Positions 30,231 through 43,974 of a stretch of DNA of 64,000 nt are shown piece after piece. The stretch's first letter is position 1; every line of letters starts with the position of its first letter. The notes below the pieces were generated by a model. It saw only the letters and a program-made list of their open reading frames with translations, made no database searches and was not told the DNA's origin. Position numbers and translations under genes: made by a program. The DNA is from Populus alba (taxonomy: Eukaryota > Streptophyta > Magnoliopsida > Malpighiales > Salicaceae): assembly GCF_005239225.2 (NCBI RefSeq), contig NC_133301.1, positions 439,001 through 503,000 of the forward strand. The letters run 5' to 3'.

Positions 30231-33200
30231 GTTTTATTTTCTTGGTTTCTCTCTGTGTTTCTTTCTCTCTCTTCGTTTGCTTCTTTCTTGCTTGGTCTCG
30301 CCTTGTGTTTTTTTTAAGTACAAACGTGTTTAATTCATTTTTTTTTTTAAATTTTGATCCTTTTTAATTTATTTTGTGAATTTAAATTCAACTATCATTT
30401 ATCCTTTCTACTTTCACATGCCATTAACATAATTATTAAACCTGATTTTATATATTTTAATTTTAAATAATAAAATTAAAACATTATTATTTTAAAATTT
30501 TTTTAAATCAAACTAAATTTTAATTAAATATGTCAGATTAATTAAATTAAATTACTTTTTGTTTAGCTTAAAATTTAAAATAGTGGAATTAATAGATTAA
30601 CAGATCAGATCAAATTAAATTTAATATCGATATAATTAAATTATTTTTTATATAATAAGATTAATTTTTTACTCAATTAAATTTAAAGATAAATTAATTG
30701 TCTTATTTTGATTTGAGTTTGAGATTAAAACCCACTTTATCTCAACCAATTTTTCAAAAATACTCCATATTTTTTAATTAAAAAAATATTAATTTTGAAC
30801 AATTAAATTGGTTATAAAACTAAACACAAAAGTCTTCGAAATTCATAAAGTGGTGACCCCTATAACCAAAATTAGATTTTATAACAACTAAAGTATAGAA
30901 ACACATAATTATGTTGTATTTGAAGATTTTCTACCTATGAGTTATTTTGGCCGGCAAGTATTATTAGGAAAATGAGAAGATTCATCACATAGTTTTTGGC
31001 TAGGCTAGGGTAAGTGGCTCCACCTCCCACTCGAGGAATATTTGCCATCTTGGAGCTCAAAATGGATGACCTACTATTTGGAGTCAATTGAGCTTTTAGG
31101 ATAAACTATTTAATACAAATATGGAGGTGTTTTATCCTCTTTTAAGACTTAACATTTGTGCAAAATCTTACCTAGTAACTACTAACTACCTTTGAAACAC
31201 ACTAAACATAGGAGAAAAGAAGCTCTCGTGACCTACCCTGAAAGCCACTTGCATAGGAGAAAAGAAGCCTTGCATAAGGTGAAACAATTATTCCATTTTT
31301 TTTTATTTAAAAAAAAAAATCCTTATATCATTCTTATTATAAATTAATTTTCTGTTAAGTATTCATTGAGAATTTTATGCTACTTCCCATGAAAGATACG
31401 AGAGATCCCGCCAAAAAAAATAATAAGAATTTTTTCATCTATTAAAACTTATTTTTATTAATCCCTTCTTATTTCTCTCATTTTGTATTCATCTCGCTCA
31501 GTAGAGTGTCATAAATTTCCTTATTAATAAGATGTTAAATGTCCTTTACTCTTATATGATCACGAGTTGAAATTATAATGCAGTGGCTAAACTATTTTTT
31601 TACTCTTATTTGATTAATTTTTTTAAATTAATTTTTACTTGAATTTTTATAAAGGTCATTATGATTTTGACTTCATATGTTGATTGATAAGTTAACCTTA
31701 ATTTATCCAAATTGATTTAATATATTATTGTTTTAATGTTTATTAAAACAAACTCATCTTTAAATATTTCTTTTAATTTAAAATATATTTTTAATTTCAT
31801 TCACATTGTCTTTTAGACTCTAATACGATTAATCGAATTGAAATCAATTTACACATAGTTTAATTCTTTTTTTTTCACCTAGAAAAACATTAATAATGCC
31901 TAAATATTTTTATGTTAAAAAAAAGAGAGAGATTTGGTTCCACCCGCAGGGTACAGCACAAGGTCTATAATCTAGTTAACATGTACTAAAACTCCTTGAC
32001 TTTTTACTATAATAATAATATTGAATGTCATGGCCTTTTTTTTATTTTATTTCTAAAAAAATAAGATATTTTTCACTTTAGCCCTCCAAATTTATGAGGA
32101 ACTCTTTTTAATTTTTTAAATTTCATCTTTCAACTATTGGATTTACTAAATATTGGGTTTAATAATTTATTTTCTATTAAATTATTTTAATCTTATAGCC
32201 TCGTGTTACAAGTTTTGTAGATTAATCATGTTGACTTAAGTCATTTTTTTATTTGCTTTTTATAAAATTATAAAAGTCTCATAACTTGCATAATGGCTTT
32301 AATTTGACAAGTTAACTAAAATTGATTCGAGTTAATTTAAATTTTTTTATTTTTATTTTTTAAAAAAATATTATCTATTTTTTTTTCAAAATATATTTTT
32401 ATTCTTTATCCAGTTATTTTTTTTATCTATCAAGATAACCAAATCACATTATATCAATCACATTTTTTTTTTCTAATAACAAACATATTAATCAACACCT
32501 TATTAATTTTTCCTACGTTGAAAATAAATTGATCAGAGTTGCGACTTGCAACGTTGCGTGAATAATCATCTAGTTCGTGCGTGCATGTGTAAGCTAATGC
32601 TTTTCACAAATCTAATGGTTGAATTCTTCGGAAAGTGGTTTTGGAAATGAAAAACTTTCAGTAAATTAGATCATAGATGTCGTGGAGTGCTTGTTGAAAT
32701 CAAAGCACTTCGGAACCCTTTCTTTGAATTTGAACAGGAGCGAACTCACAACAGTCTCACCTTCATCCATGGAAGGAAATATTGATGCACGGTTTTTCCA
32801 AGTTTCTAATATGGTTAACTATGTGGGGGCGAGGGTTTGCGGACAGTTGTTATCTGACAGTAACTTCATCAGCTAGACAGTAACATGGCTCCTGCTCAAA
32901 CAGTTTCCACCTATGGAAGAGTGAACCTCATATGAAACACAAGATAGCACTAACGACAGTGACTTTTCATAAGAAAAGGTATTCAATCTTGTGACGTAAA
33001 ACATTTGACTGTGGAATGATGTTCCTAACAGCATTATATGTGTTTAAATCATGATAAAAATTGTTCTGAAAACAGCACAGCTCCTGAATGAAGTAATGCT
33101 TTCAAAGCAACGCGCAATAGTTTTCAGAGTGACACAATAAATATGTTTCACCTGCTTAATCTGAAGTTTACAGAACAGGATATCCGGTCCTCGGATCTTA

Positions 33201-33298
33201 CAAAATTCTGTTGGTATTGAGCACTGCTAATTTCATTGCTTCTGTTTCAAAGAGAGAGAATATAAATGGTATCAGTCATGTCTTGAAAACTTGATTAC
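30231..33298. other. AT-rich intergenic region
   Basis: About 3 kb of AT-rich sequence with no convincing gene. A 64-codon open frame at 32682-32876 has no clear family. The last few hundred bases are probably SEC11 3'UTR. Confidence 0.55.
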
Positions 33299-36200
33299 TT
33301 AATCCTTGGAGGTTATAACCAGCAGACCTAGGGCGCCTATAAGCACGTACTGCAAGAAAAACCAACACCAAGTTAAACATTATATACAAAACTAGGGAAA
33401 TGAGTGCCTCCAGAAAAAAACTCAACTCGTAAAAGCATAGAATGCAAAAACTTAATTTTTCAAGTTGATTGATTTATAATTTCCGTGGAGAATTTCATTT
33501 TTCAATTGCTTGTCATGAGCTAGGGAAATGAGGTCCTCTGGCATTTTTTACTCAAAAAGGAAACATCTGTGTTAGTGCAAACCCTAGACACCACCTTGAT
33601 AATAGGTTTCTCAGTCATCATGATTGTAACCCAACCAGCGTAAGGCATGAACCTGCGGAAGAGGATATATAATTCAGTTTCATATAAATCAGGAGGATTT
33701 ATATTTCAGAATGTTAAGAAGAAAACTAAAAGACAGAATGTTTGTGTTTCTTATGCCAATATGAGTTGGTAAATCATTCATTGGCTAGCCTGTTTGTTTC
33801 TGCGTTTCAAAAGCACTTTTGAAAAAATTTAAATTTTTTTATTAACTTCAAATTAATATGTTTTTAGTGTTTTCAAATTATTTTGATGTGCTGATGTCAA
33901 AAATAATTTTTAAAAAATAAAAAAAATCATTGACATGCATTTTGATACGAAAAGTTATTTGATAAATAACCACAACCACACTGCTAAATAATAGTATATC
34001 ATCAGCTAACCCAAGATGTACGCTATTCGATCAAACAAGTATTAGATAAAATCAGCAGATGACAGTATATGCAAGCACCAATTTCGAATGCCACTTTTTT
34101 GCACCTTTCAAGTTGATCGTGGTCTCCCGCATAAATTACAATTTCATGCTGGAAACAAAATATATGTAAGTAGATGCATAACTGACTTACCCAACAGCTC
34201 TCCCCATAATTTGTTGTGGCTTCAACCAATACTGACCATAAGCATACAAACCCCTGTCATCCACATCATTAGCATCTCCTGATAAAATTATCCAATCACA
34301 AATTGAGTATTAGTCTCCTGGTTATTGAAAGAAGAACTATAGGCAGAAGTTTTCAAACATTTTTTTAGACCATTTCACTTGTATCCCTTATGCTATGACT
34401 TAATATGCTGAAAGGTTGTCTATTAATTACCCTCACTTTAATTGATCCTTGTATTTAGAACTCAACTGAGAAGGAACGTGGCGCATGTATAAAAACAAGT
34501 TTATTCTTGAGTGTAGAAGAGGATTAATTAAGATAAGCAGATATGAACTCAAAGAAATTTAACAACTTGAGTCACAGATTGTGTTACCTTTAGTAAGGAT
34601 ATCAACCTTTCCAGTATTTTCCTGTTCATGAACCTGCCATAGCACAATCAAATGTACATTACGCAAAGGAAAGAAAATCAAATAGCATCATGCAAGACTT
34701 TTGCCACTGCTTGCTGATCAGCCTTCCTCTCCCCCACAAAGGAAAGCAAATCAGCAGTTACAGAAATTCTCAGCTAAGAAAAGTTGTAGCAACTTCAGAA
34801 ATAAGAAACTAGAGCGACTGGAGGAATTAAATCTAGCATGTCACAATTTTGTGGAATACAACCTCCTATTTCTTGATCAAAACAATGAGTACTTTTTTTT
34901 CATTCTGCTATAGATAAGATGCATGCTGTGATGAAACCAACTGAAAGGTTAGCTTTCGTAATCTTATTCGATTGACCAAACTCACTCTGTGGGTGGGTGG
35001 ATATGGAACTAGCAGATACAAATAGAAATTCCAGAAGAAATGATAGTGATATCAAGATGAGCTGCGGAACTTTACTCTATCGCTCAATTGGCATGCTTCC
35101 TGGTGAGAAACATTAAATATATTATAACTGACATTAAAATAAACAAGAGTGAATGGATGAAAGCTCGTATTTCATGATGGTAGTTTCCTCTCTTTGTGGT
35201 CACTAATTGACATTCTCAATTTGGAACTAAATAGTCAGCATAATCCCAGTCTATAACGCTTTCAACAAACCTGTGCGAAATGCCTATCATATTCTACAAT
35301 AAACAAGAAACACTAGCAAGCATAATAAGATAACAATACAACTGAGATCTTGCATATATGGTTACCTCAACTACTCGATGGACAATTGGAATTGGCTCTC
35401 CCTGAACAATGCATTGAAGATATATCAGTTCACAGAAGTAGAAAAGAGACCATGATGTTCAATACAAGCACACTGGAATGAAGAAGGGATAAAATTTGGG
35501 ATATAATCAAAGCAAAAGAGAACTTTGTCACGGACAATGTCCACCTTTATTAATAAGCATATCACAATCTAATTCATAAAGAATTACTTCTCTACTTTAA
35601 GGTAAATAAAAAGCTAAATCACCTTATTAAAGAATCAACTCACACACTTCTTTCTAAATCAAATGCCCACTAAAGTTCCTACAGCAGGGCTTTAGACTAC
35701 TAAAGTGTGTTGAAACAATATTCACCAAATCACCCTCATTGTTCCTTTTGAAGAACTATCCAGCACTCCACCAGCACTGCTCCTCGTTACAAATTAAAGC
35801 GGGTCCCACATGGAGGAACAGTGGGCCCCGCATTCTTATGACTGGGAACTAGGAAGCAATAGCACCCTATAGTTTATCCGTCATTTTCCATGAGCATTCA
35901 ACCGAAAGATGTGCTAAAACTAAACACTAAAATCATCAACTCATAACAAAACAAAATCAAAGATAAGAGCAAAGAAACTCAATAATCACCAAATCAATCA
36001 AAAGAAAAACAAATAAATTAAAGAAAGAACATACTTCTACATTATACACAACAATCTCTCCCGCTCGAAATGGGGCCTCGCTCATATGCAAGAACAAAAT
36101 GTCTCCCTGCAAGCCAAGACAGGAAAACGTAAGAAAAACCACATGTTGCCCATATGCATATCGTATGCGAACCAAAAAAAAAAACATGGGATTCTTAACT

Positions 36201-36496
36201 CGTTTGAAAGCAGGTTCCATGCTACCAGAAAGAACAACAACAACAGGAGATTCGCTACCAGTTAAACACATCAAGGCTTTCCATATTATTAAAGCCATCG
36301 ACACTATCATCCCTGCAAAACAAAAAAAAAATCAAGAAATCAATAAAAAGAAAGGAGAAATATCAGTAGCTAGTGAAATAAATAAATATTTTTAAAGAGT
36401 AGGAAAAAGAAAAGGACCAAGAGTGATCAATTGAGAGAGAGTGTCTCTGATCTTCATGGATGTGATTGACTCTACGTTCTCTGCTATCCACCCCAT
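33299..36496 (-). CDS. SEC11: Signal peptidase complex catalytic subunit SEC11
   Basis: Eight exons: 36418-36496, 36200-36312, 36035-36106, 35366-35401, 34588-34633, 34191-34278, 33595-33652, 33299-33349. Together they encode 180 residues, the usual SEC11 length. The protein cleaves signal peptides from secretory proteins in the ER membrane. Residues about 28-45 form a membrane anchor; the catalytic Ser is in SGSMEP (Ser57), the His in PIVHRV (His96), and the Asp in the ANDVDDR segment (about Asp122). A hydrophobic C-terminus ([12 protein letters not shown]) follows. All junctions are GT-AG and keep frame; the first donor (GTCCTT) is weak. It starts at the MGWIAEN methionine. A MITE-like repeat lies in the intron 33653-34190. 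Confidence 0.95.
33790..33990. repeat. MITE-like repeat, copy A, in a SEC11 intron
   Basis: About 200 bp sharing with the copies at 41973-42172 and 61252-61432 the core TTTTGATGTGCTGATGTC, then AAAAATAATTTTTAAAAAAT, then GCATG and AACCACACT. The ends are eroded here. Confidence 0.65.
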
Positions 36497-37395
36497 GTTT
36501 TCTGTCCCTTTCCCTCCCTCCCTCTCTATCTCTGTGATTTTCTTTTGCGAAACTGAAACTGGATGAATACTTGGGTTTGCAGGGAAAATTAAATAGAGAG
36601 CGCAAAGATGGCAGTTAAAACTCACTTATAGTTCCTAAACTGTTTCTTTTTAGTCTCTTCAATCCCTGTACTCTTAATTAAGTCCAAAACTCTCCTTCCT
36701 TTCTAATTAAGGGCTATTTGAGAGATTATATAATGAAAAAAATAATCCATATGGGAAATTAATTATTCATAGATTCTCTCGTGTTTTATATTAAGAATAT
36801 TATTAGCATGAAACGAGAGGTTCAGACTTGATTTGAATAAATGTAAATGTACAGGGACCAGATGTGATTCTTAGTCCTTAATCCAAAGATCTACTGTTAT
36901 GGTCCTGAATGCGGGCCCCGGATGTGGCGTGGCTTGTTGAGTTATATTTTGACATGTGGAACTACTTAGTCCAATTAGTAAAATTTTAAAAAATGAGTAA
37001 GTTTGGCATATTGCATTTTGGTTACTATGTTTTCCTGCTATTCTGATTCAGTCCATAATTTTAGCAATTTTATTCCAGAGAATAAAAGGAAAAAATTGGA
37101 ATTTAAAGTATAACTCACTGTCTTGATCTTTGAAAATATTTTTCAATCTACAAAATTGGATTCTTGTTTGTTGAGACAAAGGGAGATCTTGTTATGCAAC
37201 CTTGTGTATAAAAATACATATTGATTAAAGTTTTATCCAACAAAGATACATGTAAATAATATATTCGATGAATATAATCCAAGTCAAATCAATAAAAAAA
37301 ATTTGTAGAAAGTTACTGTTTTATATCAATTATTCAAAATATATATTTAATAAATAATGAAAAATTTATTGATTTTGTCAAATTTAATTCAAAAT

Positions 37396-37437
<42 letters not shown>

Positions 37438-37878
37438 CATAACTCTAATATTTATAAATTTATCATTTTATTTACATAGAATGTTAATTAAGAGATGATT
37501 AAATTTAATTATAATAAACTAGATCAACAAATAGGTTCATGTAAATTATTCTATAATCACTATTTCATTAAAAAAAAAAAACTATAATGAAATATTTCTT
37601 GAACAAAAGGAAAATAAAACAAGCAGCCCCCATGGTTAATTTATAAAATATCTCTAAAAAGGATCTAAGTGAAAATATAGAAAACATATAAGAACTCGAA
37701 TGCACTTTACCACAAGAAAATCATAACGAGTCCATGAGAAGTGTTATCTTCTCAAAAAAAAAAAAAAAAAAAAAACGGGTGCGGGTCGGGCTCTGCAATT
37801 CGATTGGTGCCCGGATATTAGAACCCTAAATTTTAAAATTTGTGACTCTTCTCTCTCTCTCAGAAAAAATCAAATCAG
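36497..37878. promoter_or_regulatory. Divergent intergenic region SEC11 / CENP-O
   Basis: 1.4 kb between two head-to-head genes, so it should hold both promoters. It contains an (AT)n microsatellite at 37399-37433 and an A run near 37,754-37,775, just before the CENP-O leader. No further gene is seen. Confidence 0.6.
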
Positions 37879-40800
37879 ATGGAGGTCAGCGATTTTGAAG
37901 AAGAAACCCTAAAAAAGAGGCATAAGAAGAACCCTTTTACACCATCAATGGGAGAAGTGGTAATTTCTTATTAATTATCATTCAAAGCTCACCTTTTTTC
38001 AATTTTTATGCTTTTTTTTTTTGTGATTGTAATCTTAATTTTTTGTGTGTAAAAAACAGAACTTTATGCACGAAGATGATGATAATGACCGGTTAGAAAC
38101 TGCACGTGCTAGATGTAAGAAAAATGATTTTTTTTTTAATTAAATTAAGGTTGTTTTGTAAGAAACTGAAAGTTGTGTCCTTTTTTTTATTAATTAGTTT
38201 CGAATGTAATTAAGAGACATACGGCATTGGCGGAGAGGCTGTCTAGGTGAGAATTGTGTTGATGGTTGTTTGATTAATGGAAATGTTGCTGGGTTTTGAG
38301 GATTAAGGTTGTTTTTGTTGTTGTTGGTTTTTGACAGGGATTCTGATAAGATGATATTCGAGCGGTTACAGAAAGAATTTGAAGCTGCAAGAGCATCTCA
38401 AACGGAAGGTATTTTCTTTTTGAGATAATGCAGTGATTAACAGTTTATTTGTGAGTGATTTGATTGGAAAAAAATGTGCTTTTCTTTTGAATTATTGCAG
38501 AGGTTTATTTAGATGGTGAAGAATGGAATGACGGACTGTTAGCTACGATAAGAGAGAGGGTAAACACTGTATTTTCAGTACTTTGTTGGAGGTGGTCGAA
38601 TTCTGTGGTTCTGAGCACAAGTCATTGTTAAAATAGATGGCTAGAACAATTTACATCTTAAAGCTTGGGTCTTTATGCTCTATATAATGGATAATTCCGT
38701 GAGGAATACTTGTTTATTAGTACTCCATCTCGATGGATTTGTTTGTGTGGTTTGTATCATTGTACAGTTATATGTTTGCAGATGGGCGTGATCAAATTGT
38801 TAATGTTTTAAGTATGCCCTTTTCATCAGGTTCACATGGAGGTTGATAGAAAGGCAATGCTAGCAGAGACGGATATGATACCAAATCATCATGTTGAGGA
38901 AAAAATTACATACAGAGTTGGGAATAAGGTAACATTTTCTACTAACAAGGATACGATGCATGGAATGTGCTTCGGGTGTAGGTTTTGATGAAATTTATTG
39001 CATTGGTCAGTCATTTATCAATCATTAGTTTTTTTCTTAATACAAACAGGTTATTTGTTGTCTGGAGGGGGCAAGAATTGGCATTCAATATGAGACAACT
39101 TTTGCAGGTCTGGTGCAAATTTTCTTGTACTTTATTCTAATATGATCACTCTAGTTATGTTATCATCTCATTTTGCATCCAACAACAATTGCTCCACTGC
39201 TCATGGTTTTCCATGACTGCACTTGTGAGGTTGGTGGTTGTTTTATTTTTATATTGAAAAATTACTGTGATCTTCTTGGACTGTTCAATTCTCTCGGAGG
39301 AGATTGCATGTCAGTTGATGCAACTTAAAAGCTGGTTCATTTGTTTCTTCCTTTTCCCTTCTTTCTTCCAGGAGACCCTTGTGAGCTGTATCATTTGGTG
39401 CTTGAGAGCAAGTCATTTCTTGAAAAGATGACTGTCCTTGAACACACAATCCCTTTCTTCCTGCCGCTACGTGAAGCAGAAAATGATCTTCTTTCATCTA
39501 ATGCGATGGTAAGGTTAGTTGCCAGAGACATCTTTTTGGGTTTGATATTCCTTGGATATTACCCATTAACATTGCTTCTCTTCTCTTGCTTTCAGAGATT
39601 TATAGATTACATTGGAGAACTTCTGCAAGCTTATGTGGATAGAAAGGAACAGGTATAGTCCAGTTTACATGATCGTAGTATTTATGTGTTTCTGTTTGAG
39701 CTAGCTTCGCTGAGACACTAATCCTTGTTTACCTACAAGCGATTGTCCTACTGCATCTAGTGAATTTTCAATGTTCAATTTGCACAGATCAGCTTAAGTC
39801 AGTGTCACCCTTTTTGCCTGGTTTCTGGGGGAACTATCATTGACTCAACTATTCTGGTGAATACTTTAGGAGAAATTTATGAACTTTGTTATAGTTAAGA
39901 TAAAGGGGGACCACACAAGATCTTATTTGCTGGAGTTCCCTATGAAGCAATTTTCATGCTTAAGCTTGTATCTAAAGTGTAACCCCGTTGGACTCTTTTA
40001 TTAGATGAAATCTTATTATCAAAGGCTGATATTTTTCAGTCATTACATGCAGCTTCTTATTTCCAGTTTTGCTCTTAGATCTATCTCCATCTTCTTTGTT
40101 AGGAATTTATTTGTGCTGGATGTTTGTGAGTAATTTTCTACCTATTGTGTGTGTATGTGTGGGTGTTTGCAGATGTTTGTCAGGTATTAAGGGTGAAATA
40201 ACAGATTGAACATCTTACAACACTCATGTGGAGATATTATTTTCTTGGTCTTTGCCCTCTTAATTACTCAATCTCCACAACAAGTGGGCGTACTATTTTT
40301 TCAACTGTCCCCTTCCACACCCTGTTGGTGGGATTTGGTCTCTAGTTTTTTATCTGAGATGACAACATAGCATATACATTCCTTTTTTTCTCTCTTGAAC
40401 AAACATATAGTTCCTGGTAAATTTTTGTTTCTTGATGTAATGTGTTCTTCTCCTGGTTCTTCAATTTATCAAGTGTATCACATTGACAAGTTGCAGCTAA
40501 TCTTTATATCATACATACTTTTGATCGAACAAGATGATCTAATTACTCTAACTCACTTTCTTTCCTATTGTGGTGCAGGTTCGACTTATTAAGGAGTTGT
40601 ATGGAAATCAAATAGGAGAGCTGTATCATAGCCTACCCTACCACATAATAGAATTTGTACTTGATGATTTTACTTGGTGAGTACTTTTTTACTGCTGCAT
40701 GCTATAGAATGCTTTTTGTACTTTGTCTATGGTGGTTTGTTTACATAATTTCTTGAGATTGTCGCATTCCTCATCTTTCTTTTTACCAAATTAATCTACA

Positions 40801-42325
40801 TTATACTGTAGCTTACCCAAGGTTCATCGACTCTTTCTCTCGTGTGGTGAACTTTAACTTCACTAACCTTGGAGATATTTTGCAATCCCTTTGTTACTAA
40901 AAGGGAACTGTAGCATAATCATTGCATGATTGGTTTTTTCAGTTTCTATAGCATCAAGGATGAATCCTGTACTACACATATTGGATATGCATCTGCATAG
41001 TCTGATGTTTTACTATGCGTTTTATTGTTGCAGCAAGGTAATTGTCAGTCTTAGATATGCAGACCTTGTCTCTGTACTTCCAACTCGGGTCAGAGTCATT
41101 GCATGGCCAATTGATCAGTTTAAGAAAAGTGAAGTAATGGGAGCTCACCCGAGTCCAAGTCGCCTATCTTATGCAGAGGATGCCTTGAAAAGTATGAGCT
41201 TGCCAGAAGGTGATTTTTACCCTAAAATGTTGAGCTTTCTATTTTCAAGTTGAAACTCAAGACTTGTGCTTATTTTTTCTGTCATCTTTTATCCTCTTAG
41301 TCTTCTGAATTGACCAAGAACATCCATAAACAGAAGCAAATACATGTTTCATGCTTTCTCTACTGTATGTTTTCTTTCTTTGTTTTGACCGGTTAATTGC
41401 ATGATTTTGTGAATGAGCTCAACTTGCTTGTCTTGATAGTTGACATATTTTTTTCCTGAATATTAGTTTTTCAGTTGACAATATCATCCCTGCTAGCTTA
41501 TGGGGAATGAGATTGTGATAAATGCTGTTTCTTGCTAAAACTGGATATTCTGTCAGACTGATGCCAGTTTAAATGCTTACCTAATTTATTTCCTCTGGCT
41601 GTTGGCTCTTTGAGACATTGTTTGCCATCAAATGTGTGTTTGTTTAATGGTGATTCGTTTTAAGAACTTCCCTGGACTTCCTGCTTTCAGCTTTCATAAG
41701 TCAGAGATGGGATGATCTATGCTGTTTGAATATAAACTAGGTATATGGGGAATACATTGTAGTCTAGCTGGTGCTGGTTTATATTCTTACCTAATCTATT
41801 TTCCACCGATATAATCTTGGGTCTCTTTGACGCATTTTCTGCCATCAGGTTTTTGATTGTTTTAGGTTCATGTTGCCTTCAAAGAACCCTTGTGCATTTC
41901 CTGCGTTGCTGTTCCGTACTTTATCGTGTTGCCTTCAAAGAACTCGTGCATTTCCTGTGTTGACATTTGCCCGTTTGGCATTGAGGTGCAACCTGCTTTT
42001 GGGAAAAATTCAAATTTTTTTTTTTTGCTAAAATTGAGTGCGGTTTGTACTTTTTAGATCGTTTTGATGTGCTGATATCAAAAATAATTTTTAAAAAATA
42101 AAAAAACATTATTGGCATGCTTTTCGGCACGAAAAGCTATTTGAAAAGCAACCGTTACCACACTCCCAAACACCCTCACTGCGTTTCATTTTGTCGGTGT
42201 CTCCTGTCGGTTTTCTGTTTGTTCTGATTTGTTCTTGCTTATTATCCATTGCAGCATATGCAGAGATCGTATTGAAGCTGCGACAAGTCACTCAAGAAAT
42301 TTTCGAGGACAGGAATCCGAGTTAG
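37879..42325 (+). CDS. CENP-O: Centromere protein O (CENP-O/Mcm21 family)
   Basis: Twelve exons: 37879-37959, 38060-38114, 38198-38246, 38338-38408, 38501-38559, 38830-38928, 39050-39107, 39372-39508, 39596-39652, 40579-40676, 41034-41209, 42255-42325. They encode 336 residues, and every junction is GT-AG and in frame. CENP-O is part of the inner-kinetochore COMA/CCAN assembly that links centromeric chromatin to the outer kinetochore. The N-terminus is acidic and basic, followed by a helical segment (TALAERLSRDSDK, then FERLQKEFEAARASQ). The CENP-O domain covers about residues 130-320 (ICCLEGARIGIQYETTFAG, DPCELYHLVL, HTIPFFLPL, LADLV-like strand, PTRVRVIAWP). The gene name rests on family resemblance. 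The last intron contains a MITE-like repeat. Confidence 0.9.
41973..42172. repeat. MITE-like repeat, copy B, in CENP-O intron 11
   Basis: About 200 bp. The ends form an imperfect terminal inverted repeat: GTTTGGCATTGAGGTG at the left, and CCACACTCCCAAAC at the right, whose complement is GTTTGGGAGTGTGG. The core AAAAATAATTTTTAAAAAAT is shared with copies A and C. Confidence 0.75.
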
Positions 42326-43974
42326 TGCTTCAGTTTTTTGGCAGAAAACTTCTGATCTGTACAACCGTATCATAATGGTGCCGGAGCAACTCTTAAACTG
42401 TTTCTTGAGATGATTAGTACTCAATGTGAAATATGAACCCCCCGCCCCCCCTTTCAGGAAGAAAAGATTGTCATAAGTATTTACAAGAATATAAAATATG
42501 ATCTTAGGGGCGAACAAATTAACCGAATTATCTGGACCTAAAATTAACCAAACTGAATGGTTTTCTGGGTTTAATAGATCATTTCAGTCAGAAAATTTGA
42601 TAAAAAAAAAATTGATTCGGATTTGGTTTCAAATATTAGAATCCAAAAAAATGACCAGAATCAAATTGATTCAAACTAAAAAAAAAACCATTATAGACTG
42701 AAGGCCTATTATACTTAAAGATTTATTAAATTCCGTTGAAAATAATTTAATTAAATGTCTATTGTTTTAAAATGGATTTGTTTCGATGCATTGACTACGT
42801 TTTTCCGCAAATATATTCATGAGGCATCTGGATTTCAAGTCAGAAACAAATACACATCAATTTGTTCTTGCAAGTCCATCAAAAATCGACTCCGAGAAAG
42901 AGTTCAGTTGATTTCGAGTTACCAGCCCATCAAAAAGAACTCTCATGGTTCGATTAATGACTCGTGACATGGGTGACGTGTCCACCATTAACGAAAGTCG
43001 TGAAGCTCCTTCCTTGACCAATATCCTATTAATTTTCAACTAGTTTTTTTTCAACTAGTTTTTATTTTATTTGTTTGTAACTGTGGTGAGGCGGCAGCAG
43101 CAGCTTCACGTTGCTAGCAAGTGCATAAAACATTTCCATCTTCTCGAGTTGCTAAGTTGCTAGCTCTTGGCCCTTGTTGAAAGCTAAGGAAGAGCTAGAA
43201 TTGTTTATAGAACTCACTGGAGATCTGTTTTGTGAGATCTCAATTGCTTATAGAATGCTGCTTTCCAACCCGTGATCTTAGACCTAGATTGGACCAAGTT
43301 TCAAATTAAACCAGATGAAAATTAACTCAATTAGACTTTATAAGTCAACCAGTAAACTTGATCAAAACCCGGCTTGAATTTTTATTTTATTCTTTCAAAA
43401 CAACTATTTTAAGTTGCTTAATTTATTACCCGAGCCTTATATTGAATCATGGACCAAGCCGGGTTTAATATCTTTGCTATAAACATCAGCCCAACGTAGA
43501 AGCTTATGAGTGATGCAGAAGCTTCTCTCGTATTCTTATTGCCTCAGTTTCTCACTAGAAGCCAAGCTTGGAAACTTAGTTTATGGAACAAGTGATTCCA
43601 TCCATAGCTAATAGCAACAGTTAGATGGTCTAAAGAGAGAGAAAGCTCTGAGGTATCACTTTAAAAAGTAGCCTCGGATTGCATAACTCTATTAGCAACG
43701 TAAATTGATGCAGGGCATGTAAAATTAAACGTGATAGAAAATTGGTACAGAGGAGGAAATGGACGGCTGATTATACTTAGCTCCTAAAGGAGAAACCATG
43801 TCCTCTGGGCTTGAATGGTAGATAGCAAGCAACAAAAGAGTACCTAAGTTATAGCAAGAGGAATGCCATTCTAGTCTGATTAAAAAGATTTTCTCTGGAG
43901 GCCTTCTTCGTCGTCGTATAGCTGCTTCCGGCTTTTCTCCGAGGAGTTTGTTCTCTTCGAGACTTGTAAACTCC
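42326..43974. other. Convergent intergenic region CENP-O / H+-ATPase
   Basis: Both genes end into this 1.65 kb. It should hold their terminators and 3'UTRs. No other gene is seen; short AT-rich frames are ignored. Confidence 0.55.

Noticed and set aside
32682..32876. 64-codon ORF, with a vague NYVGARV string reminiscent of RPA3
   Set aside because: The resemblance is a few residues only and no further exon was found.
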